DNA of 64,000 nt from Membranipora membranacea (lineage: Eukaryota > Bryozoa > Gymnolaemata > Cheilostomatida > Membraniporidae). The DNA lies in contig OU612073.1 of assembly GCA_914767715.1 (NCBI GenBank), positions 25,606,001 to 25,670,000 on the forward strand, given 5' to 3'. The translations under genes and the position numbers were made by a program. This document shows, piece after piece, positions 19,864 through 34,800 of the stretch. Numbering within the stretch: the stretch's first letter is position 1; each line of letters opens with the position of its first letter. Under the pieces are notes generated by a model that made no database searches, had not been told where the DNA came from, and saw only the letters and a list, made by a program, of their open reading frames with translations.

Positions 19864-22800
19864 ATGAATATCTCTACTAGTGTATGATGATACGTCTATC
19901 TCTACTAGTGTATGATGGTATGTCTATCTCTACTAGTGTATGATGGTATGTCTATCTCTACTAGTGTATGATGGTATGTATATCTCTACTAGTGTATGAT
20001 GGTATGTATATCTCTACTAGTGTATGATGGTATGTCTATCTCTACCAGTGTATGATGGTATGTATATCTCTACTAGTGTATGATGGTATGTCTATCTCTA
20101 CTAGTGTATGATGGTATGTATATCTCTACTAGTGTATGATGGTATGTATATCTCTACTAGTGTATGATGGTATGTCTATCTCTACTAGTGTATGATGGTA
20201 TGTCTATCTCTACTAGTGTATGATGGTATGTCTATCTCTACTAGTGTATGATGGTATGTCTATCTCTACTAGTGTACGATGGTATGTCTATCTCTACTAG
20301 TGTATGATGGTATGTATATCTCTACTAGTGTATGATGGTATGTCTATCTCTACTAGTGTATGATGGTATGTCTATCTCTACTAGTGTATGATGGTATGTA
20401 TATCTCTACTAGTGTATGATGGTATGTCTATCTCTACTAGTGTATGATGGTATGTCTATCTCTACTAGTGTATGATGGTATGTCTATCTCTACTAGTGTA
20501 CGATGGTATGTCTATCTCTATTAGTGTATGATGGTATGTCTATCTCTACTAGTGTATGATGGTATGTATATCTCTACTAGTGTACGATGGTATGTCTATC
20601 TCTACTAGTGTATGATGTTATGTCTATCTCTACTAGTGTATGATGGTATGTCTATCTCTACTAGTGTATGATGGTATGTCTATCTCTACTAGTGTATGAT
20701 GGTATGTCTATCTCTACTAGTGTATGATGGTATGTCTATCTCTACTAGTGTATGATGGTATGTCTATCTCTACTAGTGTACGATGGTATGTCTATCTCTA
20801 CTAGTGTATGATGTTATGTCTATCTCTACTAGTGTATGATGGTATGTCTATCTCTACTAGTGTATGATGGTATGTCTATCTCTACTAGTGTACGATGGTA
20901 TGTCTATCTCTACTAGTGTATGATGTTATGTCTATCTCTACTAGTGTATGATGGTATGTCTATCTCTACTAGTGTATGATGGTATGTCTATCTCTACTAG
21001 TGTATGATGGTATGTCTATCTCTACTAGTGTATGATGGTATGTCTATCTCTACTAGTGTATGATGGTATGTCTATCTCTACTAGTGTATGATGGTATGTA
21101 TATCTCTACTAGTGTACGATGGTATGTCTATCTCTACTAGTGTATGATGGTATGTCTATCTCTACTAGTGTACGATGGTATGTCTATCTCTACTAGTGTA
21201 TGATGGTATGTCTATCTCTACTAGTGTATGATGGTATGTCTATCTCTACTAGTGTATGATGGTATGTCTATCTCTACTAGTGTATGATGGTATGTCTATC
21301 TCTACTAGTGTATGATGGTATGTCTATCTCTACTAATGTATGATGGTATGTATATCTCTACTAGTGTATGATGGTATGTCTATCTCTACTAGTGTACGAT
21401 GGTATGTCTATCTCTACTAGTGTACGATGGTATGTCTATCTCTACTAGTGTATGATGGTATGTCTATCTCTACTAGTGTATGATGGTATGTCTATCTCTA
21501 CTAGTGTATGATGGTATGTCTATCTCTACTAGTGTACGATGGTATGTCTATCTCTACTAGTGTATGATGGTATGTCTATCTCTACTAGTGTATGATGGTA
21601 TGTCTATCTCTACTAGTGTATGATGGTATGTCTATCTCTACTAGTGTATGATGGTATGTCTATCTCTACTAGTGTACGATGGTATGTCTATCTCTACTAG
21701 TGTACGATGGTATGTCTATCTCTACTAGTGTATGATGGTATGTCTATCTCTACTAGTGTATGATGGTATGTCTATCTCTACTAGTGTATGATGGTATGTC
21801 TATCTCTACTAGTGTATGATGGTATGTCTATCTCTACTAGTGTATGATGGTATGTCTATCTCTACTAGTGTATGATGGTATGTCTATCTCTACTAGTGTA
21901 TGATGGTATGTCTATCTCTACTAATGTATGATGGTATGTCTATCTCTACTAGTGTACGATGGTATGTCTATCTCTACTAGTGTATGATGGTATGTCTATC
22001 TCTACTAGTGTATGATGGTATGTATATCTCTACTAGTGTATGATGGTATGTCTATCTCTACTAGTGTATGATGGTATGTCTATCTCTACTAGTGTATGAT
22101 GGTATGTCTATCTCTACTAGTGTATGATGGTATGTCTATCTCTACTAGTGTACGATGGTATGTATATCTCTACTAGTGTATGATGGTATGTATATCTCTA
22201 CTAGTGTATGATGGTATGTCTATCTCTACTAGTGTATGATGGTATGTCTATCTCTACTAGTGTATGATGGTATGTATATCTCTACTAGTGTATGATGGTA
22301 TGTATATCTCTACTAGAGTATGATCGTATGTCTATCTCTACTAGTGTATGATGGTAAGTATATCTCTACTAGTGTACGATGGTATGTCTATCTCTACTAG
22401 TGTATGATGGTATGTCTATCTCTACTAGTGTATGATGGTATGTATATCTCTACTAGTGTATGATGGTATGTATATCTCTACTAGAGTATGATCGTATGTC
22501 TATCTCTACTAGTGTATGATGGTATGTATATCTCTACTAGTGTATGATGGTATGTATATCTCTACTAGTGTACGATGGTATGTCTATCTCTACTAGTGTA
22601 CGATGGTATGTCTATCTCTACTAGTGTATGATGGTATGTCTATCTCTACTAGTGTATGATGGTATGTATATCTCTACTAGTGTATGATGGTATGTCTATC
22701 TCTACTAGTGTATGATGGTATGTCTATCTCTACTAGTGTATGATGGTATGTCTATCTCTACTAGTGTATGATGGTATGTCTATCTCTACTAGTGTATGAT

Positions 22801-25800
22801 GGTATGTCTATCTCTACTAGTGTACGATGGTATGTATATCTCTACTAGTGTATGATGGTATGTCTATCTCTACTAGTGTATGATGGTATGTATATCTCTA
22901 CTAGTGTATGATGGTATGTCTATCTCTACTAGTGTACGATGGTATGTATATCTCTACTAGTGTATGATGGTATGTCTATCTCTACTAGTGTATGATGGTA
23001 TGTATATCTCTACTAGTGTATGATGGTATGTCTATCTCTACTAGTGTACGATGGTATGTCTATCTCTACTAGTGTACGATGGTATGTATATCTCTACTAG
23101 TGTATGATGGTATGTCTATCTCTACTAGTGTATGATGGTATGTATATCTCTACTAGTGTATGATGGTATGTCTATCTCTACTAGTGTACGATGGTATGTA
23201 TATCTCTACTAGTGTATGATGGTATGTCTATCTCTACTAGTGTATGATGGTATGTATATCTCTACTAGTGTATGATGGTATGTCTATCTCTACTAGTGTA
23301 CGATGGTATGTCTATCTCTACTAGTGTACGATGGTATGTATATCTCTACTAGTGTATGATGGTATGTCTATCTCTACTAGTGTATGATGGTATGTCTATC
23401 TCTACTAGTGTATGATGGTATGTCTATCTCTACTAGTGTATGATGGTATGTATATCTCTACTAGTGTATGATGGTATGTCTATCTCTACTAGTGTATGAT
23501 GGTATGTCTATCTCTACTAGTGTATGATGGTATGTCTATCTCTACTAGTGTATGATGGTATGTCTATCTCTACTAGTGTATGATGGTATGTATATCTCTA
23601 CTAGTGTATGATGGTATGTCTATCTCTACTAGTGTATGATGGTATGTCTATCTCTACTAGTGTATGATGGTATGTCTATCTCTACTAGTGTATGATGGTA
23701 TGTCTATCTCTACTAGTGTATGATGGTATGTCTATCTCTACTAGTGTATGATGGTATGTCTATCTCTACTAGTGTATGATGGTATGTCTATCTCTACTAG
23801 TGTATGATGGTATGTCTATCTCTACTAGTGTATGATGGTATGTCTATCTCTACTAGTGTATGATGGTATGTATATCTCTACTAGTGTATGATGGTATGTC
23901 TATCTCTACTAGTGTATGATGGTATGTATATCTCTACTAGTGTACGATGGTATGTCTATCTCTACTAGTGTACGATGGTATGTCTATCTCTACTAGTGTA
24001 CGATGGTATGTCTATCTCTACTAGTGTATGATGGTATGTCTATCTCTACTAGTGTATGATGGTATGTCTATCTCTACTAGTGTATGATGGTATGTATATC
24101 TCTACTAATGTATGATGGTATGTCTATCTCTACTAGTGTATGATGGTATGTCTATCTCTACTAGTGTATGATGGTATGTCTATCTCTACTAGTGTATGAT
24201 GGTATGTCTATCTCTACTAGTGTATGATGGTATGTATATCTCTACTAGTGTATGATGGTATGTCTATCTCTACTAGTGTATGATGGTATGTATATCTCTA
24301 CTAGTGTACGATGGTATGTCTATCTCTACTAGTGTATGATGGTATGTCTATCTCTACTAATGTATGATGGTATGTATATCTCTACTAGTGTACGATGGTA
24401 TGTCTATCTCTACTAGTGTATGATGGTATGTCTATCTCTACTAGTGTACGATGGTATGTATATCTCTACTAGTGTATGATGGTATGTCTATCTCTACTAG
24501 TGTATGATGGTATGTATATCTCTACTAGTGTACGATGGTATGTATATCTCTACTAGTGTATGATGGTATGTCTATCTCTACTAGTGTATGATGGTATGTA
24601 TATCTCTACTAGTGTACGATGGTATGTCTATCTCTACTAGTGTATGATGGTATGTCTATCTCTACTAATGTATGATGGTATGTATATCTCTACTAGTGTA
24701 CGATGGTATGTCTATCTCTACTAATGTATGATGGTATGTCTATCTCTACTAATGTATGATGGTATGTCTATCTCTACTAATGTATGATGGTATGTATATC
24801 TCTACCAGTGTATGATGGTATGTATATCTCTACTAGTGTACGATGGTATGTCTATCTCTACTAGTGTATGATGGTATGTCTATCTCTACTAGTGTATGAT
24901 GGTATGTCTATCTCTACTAGTGTATGATGGTATGTCTATCTCTACTAGTGTATGATGGTATGTATATCTCTACTAGTGTACGATGGTATGTCTATCTCTA
25001 CTAGTGTATGATGGTATGTATATCTCTACTAGTGTACGATGGTATGTCTATCTCTACTAGTGTATGATGGTATGTCTATCTCTACTATTGTATGATGGTA
25101 TGTCTATCTCTACTAGTGTATGATGGTATGTCTATCTCTACTAGGGTATGATGGTATGTCTATCTCTACTAGTGTATGATGGTATGTCTATCTCTACTAG
25201 TGTATGATGGTATGTCTATCTCTACTAGTGTATGATGGTATGTCTATCTCTACTAATGTATGATGGTATGTCTATCTCTACTAGTGTATGATGGTATGTC
25301 TATCTCTACTAGTGTATGATGGTATGTCTATCTCTACTAGTGTATGATGGTATGTATATCTCTACTAGTGTATGATGGTATGTATATCTCTACTAGTGTA
25401 TGATGGTATGTATATCTCTACTAGTGTATGATGGTGTGTCTATCTCTACTAATGTATGATGGTATGTCTATCTCTACTAATGTATGATGGTATGTCTATC
25501 TCTACTAGTGTATGATGGTATGTCTATCTCTACTAGTGTATGATGGTATGTCTATCTCTACTAGTGTATGATGGTATGTATATCTCTACTAGTGTATGAT
25601 GGTATGTCTATCTCTACTAATGTATGATGGTATGTCTATCTCTACTAGTGTATGATGGTATGTCTATCTCTACTAGTGTATGATGGTATGTCTATCTCTA
25701 CTAGTGTATGATGGTATGTATATCTCTACTAGTGTATGATGGTATGTCTATCTCTACTAGTGTATGATGGTATGTATATCTCTACTAGTGTATGATGGTA

Positions 25801-28800
25801 TGTCTATCTCTACTAGTGTATGATGGTATGTCTATCTCTACTAGTGTATGATGGTATGTATATCTCTACTAGTGTATGATGGTATGTATATCTCTACTAG
25901 TGTACGATGGTATGTCTATCTCTACTAGTGTATGATGGTATGTCTATCTCTACTAATGTATGATGGTATGTCTATCTCTACTAGTGTATGATGGTATGTC
26001 TATCTCTACTAGTGTACGATGGTATGTCTATCTCTACTAGTGTATGATCGTATGTCTATCTCTAATAGTGTATGATGGTATGTCTATCTCTACTAGTGTA
26101 CGATGGTATGTCTATCTCTACTAGTGTATGATGGTATGTCTATCTCTACTAGTGTATGATGGTATGTCTATCTCTACTAGTGTACGATGGTATGTCTATC
26201 TCTACTAGTGTACGATGGTATGTCTATCTCTACTAGTGTATGATGGTATGTCTATCTCTACTAGTGTATGATGGTATGTCTATCTCTACTAGTGTACGAT
26301 GGTATGTATATCTCTACTAGTGTATGATGGTATGTATATCTCTACTAGTGTATGATGGTATGTCTATCTCTACTAGTGTATGATGGTATGTCTATCTCTA
26401 CTAGTGTATGATGGTATGTCTATCTCTACTAGTGTATGATGGTATGTATATCTCTACTAGTGTATGATGGTATGTCTATCTCTACTAGTGTACGATGGTA
26501 TGTCTATCTCTACTAATGTATGATGGTATGTCTATCTCTACTAATGTATGATGGTATGTCTATCTCTACTAGTGTATGATGGTATGTCTATCTCTACTAG
26601 TGTATGATGGTATGTCTATCTCTACTAGAGTATGATCGTATGTATATCTCTACTAGTGTATGATGGTATGTCTATCTCTACTAGTGTATGATGGTATGTC
26701 TATCTCTACTAGTGTATGATGGTATGTCTATCTCTACTAGTGTATGATGGTATGTCTATCTCTACTAGTGTATGATGGTATGTCTATCTCTACTAGTGTA
26801 CGATGGTATGTCTATCTCTACTAATGTATGATGGTATGTATATCTCTACTAGTGTACGATGGTATGCCTATCTCTACTAGTGTATGATGGTATGTCTATC
26901 TCTACTAGTGTATGATGGTATGTCTATCTCTACTAGTGTACGATGGTATGTCTATCTCTACTAGTGTATGATCGTATGTCTATCTCTAATAGTGTATGAT
27001 GGTATGTCTATCTCTACTAGTGTACGATGGTATGTCTATCTCTACTAGTGTACGATGGTATGTCTATCTCTACTAGTGTATGATGGTATGTATATCTCTA
27101 CTAGTGTACGATGGTATGTCTATCTCTACTAGTGTACGATGGTATGTCTATCTCTACTAGTGTATGATCGTATGTCTATCTCTAATAGTGTATGATGGTA
27201 TGTCTATCTCTACTAGTGTACGATGGTATGTCTATCTCTACTAGTGTACGATGGTATGTCTATCTCTACTAGTGTATGATGGTATGTATATCTCTACTAG
27301 TGTACGATGGTATGTCTATCTCTACTAGTGTACGATGGTATGTATATCTCTACTAGTGTATGATGGTATGTCTATCTCTACTAGTGTATGATGGTATGTC
27401 TATCTCTACTAGTGTATGATGGTACGTCTATCTCTACTAGTGTACGATGGTATGTCTATCTCTACTAGTGTATGATGGTATGTATATCTCTACTAGTGTA
27501 TGATGGTATGTCTATCTCTACTAGTGTATGATGGTATGTCTATCTCTACTAGTGTATGATGGTATGTCTATCTCTACTAGTGTACGATGGTATGTCTATC
27601 TCTACTAGTGTACGATGGTATGTCTATCTCTACTAGTGTACGATGGTATGTCTATCTCTACTAGTGTATGATGGTATGTCTATCTCTACTACTGTATGAT
27701 GGTATGTCTATCTCTACTAGTGTATGATGGTATGTCTATCTCTACTAGTGTATGATGGTATGTATATCTCTACTAGTGTATGATGGTATGTCTATCTCTA
27801 CTAGTGTATGATGGTATGTCTATCTCTACTAGTGTATGATGGTATGTCTATCTCTACTAGTGTATGATGGTATGTCTATCTCTACTAGTGTATGATGGTA
27901 TGTCTATCTCTACTAGTGTATGATGGTATGTCTATCTCTACTAGTGTATGATGGTATGTCTATCTCTACCAGTGTATGATGGTATGTCTATCTCTACTAA
28001 TGTATGATGGTATGTCTATCTCTACTAGTGTATGATGGTATGTATATCTCTACTAGTGTATGATGGTATGTCTATCTCTACTAGTGTATGATGGTATGTA
28101 TATCTCTACTAGTGTATGATGGTATGTCTATCTCTACTAGTGTATGATGGTATGTCTATCTCTACTAGTGTACGATGGTATGTCTATCTCTACTAGTGTA
28201 TGATGGTATGTCTATCTCTACTAATGTACGATGGTATGTCTATCTCTACTAGTGTATGATGGTATGTCTATCTCTACTAGTGTATGATGGTATGTCTATC
28301 TCTACTAGTGTATGATGGTATGTCTATCTCTACTAGTGTATGATGGTATGTCTATCTCTACTAGTGTATGATGGTATGTCTATCTCTACTAGTGTACGAT
28401 GGTATGTCTATCTCTACTAGTGTATGATGGTATGTCTATCTCTACTAGTGTACGATGGTATGTCTATCTCTACTAGTGTATGATGGTATGTCTATCTCTA
28501 CTAGTGTATGATGGTATGTCTATCTCTACTAGTGTACGATGGTATGTCTATCTCTACTAGTGTATGATGGTAAGTCTATCTCTACCAGTGTATGATGGTA
28601 TGTCTATCTCTACTAGGGTATGATGGTACGTATATCTCTACTAGGGTATGATGGTATGTCTATCTCTACTAGTGTATGATGGTATGTCTATCTCTACTAG
28701 TGTATGATGGTATGTCTATCTCTACTAGTGTATGATGGTATGTATATCTCTACTAGTGTATGATGGTATGTATATCTCTACTAGTGTACGATGGTATGTA

Positions 28801-31800
28801 TATCTCTACTAGTGTACGATGGTATGTCTATCTCTACTAGTGTATGATGGTATGTATATCTCTACTAGTGTATGATGGTATGTCTATCTCTACTAGGGTA
28901 TGATGGTATGTCTATCTCTACTAGTGTACGATGGTATGTCTATCTCTACCAGTGTATGATGGTATGTATATCTCTACTAGTGTATGATGGTATGTCTATC
29001 TCTACTAGTGTATGATGGTATGTATATCTCTACTAGTGTATGATGGTATGTCTATCTCTACTAGGGTATGATGGTATGTCTATCTCTACTAGTGTACGAT
29101 GGTATGTCTATCTCTACCAGTGTATGATGGTATGTATATCTCTACTAGTGTATGATGGTATGTATATCTCTACTAGTGTATGATGGTATGTCTATCTCTA
29201 CTAGTGTATGATGGTATGTCTATCTCTACTAATGTATGATGGTAAGTCTATCTCTACCAGTGTATGATGGTACGTATATCTCTACTAGTGTATGATGGTA
29301 TGTCTATCTCTACTAGTGTATGATGGTATGTCTATCTCTACTAGTGTATGATGGTATGTCTATCTCTACTAGTGTATGATGGTATGTCTATCTCTACTAG
29401 TGTATGATGGTATGTCTATCTCTACTAGTGTATGATGGTATGTATATCTCTACTAGTGTATGATGGTATGTCTATCTCTACTAGTGTATGATGGTATGTC
29501 TATCTCTACTAGTGTATGATGGTATGTCTATCTCTACTAGTGTATGATGGTATGTCTATCTCTACTAGTGTATGATGTTATGTCTATCTCTACTAGTGTA
29601 TGATGGTATGTCTATCTCTACTAGTGTATGATGGTATGTCTATCTCTACTAGTGTACGATGGTATGTATATCTCTACTAGTGTATGATGTTATGTCTATC
29701 TCTACTAGTGTATGATGGTATGTCTATCTCTACTAGTGTATGATGGTATGTATATCTCTACTAGTGTACGATGGTATGTCTATCTCTACTAGTGTATGAT
29801 GGTATGTCTATCTCTACTAGTGTATGATGGTATGTCTATCTCTACTAGTGTATGATGGTATGTCTATCTCTACTAGTGTATGATGGTATGTCTATCTCTA
29901 CTAGTGTATGATGGTATGTCTATCTCTACTAGGGTATGATGGTATGTCTATCTCTACTAGTGTATGATGGTATGTCTATCTCTACTAGTGTATGATGGTA
30001 TGTATATCTCTACTAGTGTATGATGGTATGTATATCTCTACTAGTGTATGATGGTATGTATATCTCTACTAGTGTATGATGGTATGTCTATCTCTACTAG
30101 TGTATGATGGTATGTCTATCTCTACTAGTGTATGATGGTATGTCTATCTCTACTAGTGTATGATGGTATGTCTATCTCTACTAGTGTACGATGGTATGTA
30201 TATCTCTACTAGTGTATGATGGTATGTCTATCTCTACTAGTGTATGATGGTATGTCTATCTCTACTAGTGTATGATGGTATGTCTATCTCTACTAGTGTA
30301 TGATGGTATGTCTATCTCTACTAGTGTATGATGTTATGTCTATCTCTACTAGTGTATGATGGTATGTCTATCTCTACCAGTGTATGATGGTATGTCTATC
30401 TCTACTAGTGTATGATGGTATATCTATCTCTACTAGTGTATGATGGTATGTCTATCTCTACTAGGGTATGATGGTATGTCTATCTCTACTAGTGTACGAT
30501 GGTATGTCTATCTCTACCAGTGTATGATGGTATGTATATCTCTACTAGTGTATGATGGTATGTCTATCTCTACTAGTGTATGATGGTATGTATATCTCTA
30601 CTAGTGTATGATGGTATGTCTATCTCTACTAGGGTATGATGGTATGTCTATCTCTACTAGTGTACGATGGTATGTCTATCTCTACTAATGTATGATGGTA
30701 TGTATATCTCTACTAGTGTATGATGGTATGTCTATCTCTACCAGTGTATGATGGTATGTATATCTCTACTAGTGTATGATGGTATGTATATCTCTACTAG
30801 TGTATGATGGTATGTCTATCTCTACTAGTGTATGATGGTATGTCTATCTCTACTAATGTATGATGGTAAGTCTATCTCTACCAGTGTATGATGGTACGTA
30901 TATCTCTACTAGTGTATGATGGTATGTCTATCTCTACTAGTGTATGATGGTATGTCTATCTCTACTAGTGTATGATGGTATGTCTATCTCTACTAGTGTA
31001 TGATGGTATGTCTATCTCTACTAGTGTATGATGGTATGTCTATCTCTACTAGTGTATGATGGTATGTATATCTCTACTAGTGTATGATGGTATGTCTATC
31101 TCTACTAGTGTATGATGGTATGTCTATCTCTACTAGTGTATGATGGTATGTCTATCTCTACTAGTGTATGATGGTATGTCTATCTCTACTACTGTATGAT
31201 GGTATGTATATCTCTACTAGTGTATGATGGTATGTCTATCTCTACTAGTGTATGATGGTATGTCTATCTCTACTAGTGTATGATGGTATGTCTATCTCTA
31301 CTAGTGTATGATGGTATGTCTATCTCTACTAATGTATGATGGTATGTCTATCTCTACTAGTGTATGATGGTATGTCTATCTCTACTAGTGTATGATGTTA
31401 TGTCTATCTCTACTAGTGTATGATGGTATGTCTATCTCTACTAGTGTATGATGGTATGTCTATCTCTACTAGTGTATGATGGTATGTCTATCTCTACTAG
31501 TGTATGATGGTATGTCTATCTCTACTAGTGTATGATGGTATGTATATCTCTACTAGTGTACGATGGTATGTCTATCTCTACTAGTGTATGATGGTATGTC
31601 TATCTCTACTAGTGTATGATGGTATGTCTATCTCTATTAGTGTATGATGGTATGTCTATCTCTACTAGTGTATGATGGTATGTCTATCTCTACTAGTGTA
31701 TGATGGTATGTCTATCTCTACTAGTGTATGATGGTATGTCTATCTCTACTAGGGTATGATGGTATGTCTATCTCTACTAGTGTATGATGGTATGTCTATC

Positions 31801-34800
31801 TCTACTAGTGTATGATGGTATGTATATCTCTACTAGTGTATGATGGTATGTATATCTCTACTAGTGTATGATGGTATGTATATCTCTACTAGTGTATGAT
31901 GGTATGTCTATCTCTACTAGTGTATGATGGTATGTCTATCTCTACTAGTGTATGATGGTATGTATATCTCTACTAGTGTATGATGGTATGTCTATCTCTA
32001 CTAGTGTATGATGGTATGTATATCTCTACTAGTGTATGATGGTATGTCTATCTCTACTAGTGTATGATGGTATGTCTATCTCTACTAGTGTATGATGGTA
32101 TGTCTATCTCTACTAGTGTATGATGGTATGTCTATCTCTACTAGTGTATGATGTTATGTCTATCTCTACTAGTGTATGATGGTATGTCTATCTCTACTAG
32201 TGTATGATGGTATGTATATCTCTACTAGTGTATGATGGTATGTCTATCTCTACTAGTGTATGATGGTATGTCTATCTCTACTAGTGTATGATGGTATGTC
32301 TATCTCTACTAGTGTATGATGGTATGTCTATCTCTACTAGTGTATGATGGTATGTATATCTCTACTAGTGTATGATGGTATGTCTATCTCTACTAGTGTA
32401 TGATGGTATGTCTATCTCTACTAGTGTATGATGGTATGTATATCTCTACTAGTGTATGATGGTATGTCTATCTCTACTAGTGTATGATGGTATGTCTATC
32501 TCTACTAGTGTATGATGGTATGTCTATCTCTACTAGTGTATGATGGTATGTCTATCTCTACTAGTGTATGATGGTATGTCTATCTCTACTAGTGTATGAT
32601 GGTGTGTCTATCTCTACTAGTGTATGATGGTATGTCTATCTCTACTAGTGTATGATGTTATGTCTATCTCTACTAGTGTATGATGGTATGTCTATCTCTA
32701 CTAGTGTATGATGGTATGTCTATCTCTACTAGTGTATGATGGTATGTCTATCTCTACTAGTGTATGATGGTATGTCTATCTCTACTAGTGTATGATGGTA
32801 TGTCTATCTCTACTAGTGTATGATGGTATGTCTATCTCTACTAGGGTATGATGGTATGTCTATCTCTACTAGTGTATGATGGTATGTCTATCTCTACTAG
32901 TGTATGATGGTATGTATATCTCTACTAGTGTATGATGGTATGTATATCTCTACTAGTGTATGATGGTATGTATATCTCTACTAGTGTATGATGGTATGTC
33001 TATCTCTACTAGTGTATGATGGTATGTCTATCTCTATTAGTGTATGATGGTATGTCTATCTCTACTAGTGTATGATGGTATGTCTATCTCTACTAGTGTA
33101 TGATGGTATGTCTATCTCTACTAGTGTATGATGGTATGTCTATCTCTACTAGTGTATGATGGTATGTATATCTCTACTAGTGTATGATGGTATGTCTATC
33201 TCTACTAGTGTATGATGGTATGTCTATCTCTACTAATGTATGATGGTATGTCTATCTCTACTAGTGTATGATGGTATGTCTATCTCTACTAGTGTATGAT
33301 GGTATGTCTATCTCTACTAGTGTACGATGGTATGTCTATCTCTACCAGTGTATGATGGTATGTCTATCTCTACTAGTGTACGATGGTATGTCTATCTCTA
33401 CTAGTGTATGATGGTATGTCTATCTCTACCAGTGTATGATGGTATGTCTATCTCTACTAGTGTATGATGGTATGTCTATCTCTACTAGTGTATGATGGTA
33501 TGTCTATCTCTACTAGTGTACGATGGTATGTCTATCTCTACTAGTGTATGATGGTACGTCTATCTCTACCAGTGTATGATGGTATGTATATCTCTACCAG
33601 TGTATGATGGTATGTCTATCTCTACCAGTGTATAATGGTATGTCTATCTCTACTAATGTATGATGGTATGTCTATCTCTACCAGTGTATGATGGTATGTC
33701 TATCTCTACTAGTGTATGATGGTATGTCTATCTCTACCAGTGTATGATGGTATGTATATCTCTACTAGTGTATGATGGTATGTCTATCTCTACTAGGGTA
33801 TGATGGTATGTCTATCTCTACTAATGTATGATGGTATGTATATCTCTACTAGTGTATGATGGTATGTCTATCTCTACTAGTGTATGATGGTATGTCTATC
33901 TCTATTAGTGTATGATGGTATGTCTATCTCTACCAGTGTATGATGGTATGTCTATCTCTACTAGTGTATGATGGTATGTCTATCTCTACTAGTGTACGAT
34001 GGTATGTCTATCTCTACTAGTGTATGATGGTACGTCTATCTCTACCAGTGTATGATGGTATGTATATCTCTACCAGTGTATGATGGTATGTCTATCTCTA
34101 CCAGTGTATAATGGTATGTCTATCTCTACTAATGTATGATGGTATGTCTATCTCTACTAGTGTATGATGGTATGTATATCTCTACTAGTGTATGATGGTA
34201 TGTCTATCTCTACTAGTGTATGATGGTGTCTATCTCTACTAGTGTATGATGGTATGTCTATCTCTACTAGTGTATGATGGTATGTCTATCTCTACTAGTG
34301 TATAATGGTATGTCTATCTCTACTAGTGTACGATGGTATGTCTATCTCTACTAGTGTATGATGGTATGTCTATCTCTACTAGTGTACGATGGTATGTCTA
34401 TCTCTACTAGTGTATGATGGTATGTCTATCTCTACTAGTGTATGATGGTATGTCTATCTCTACTAGTGTATGATGGTATGTCTATCTCTACTAGTGTATG
34501 ATGGTACGTCTATCTCTACGAGTGTATGATGGTATGTCTATCTCTACTAGTGTATGATGGTATGTCTATCTCTACTAGTGTATGATGGTATGTCTATCTC
34601 TACTAGTGTATGATGGTACGTCTATCTCTACTAGTGTATGATGGTATGTCTATCTCTACTAGTGTACGATGGTATGTCTATCTCTACTAGGGTATGATGG
34701 TATGTCTATCTCTACTAGTGTATGATGGTATATCTATCTCTACTAGTGTATGATGGTATGTCTATCTCTACTAGTGTATGATGGTATGTCTATCTCTACT

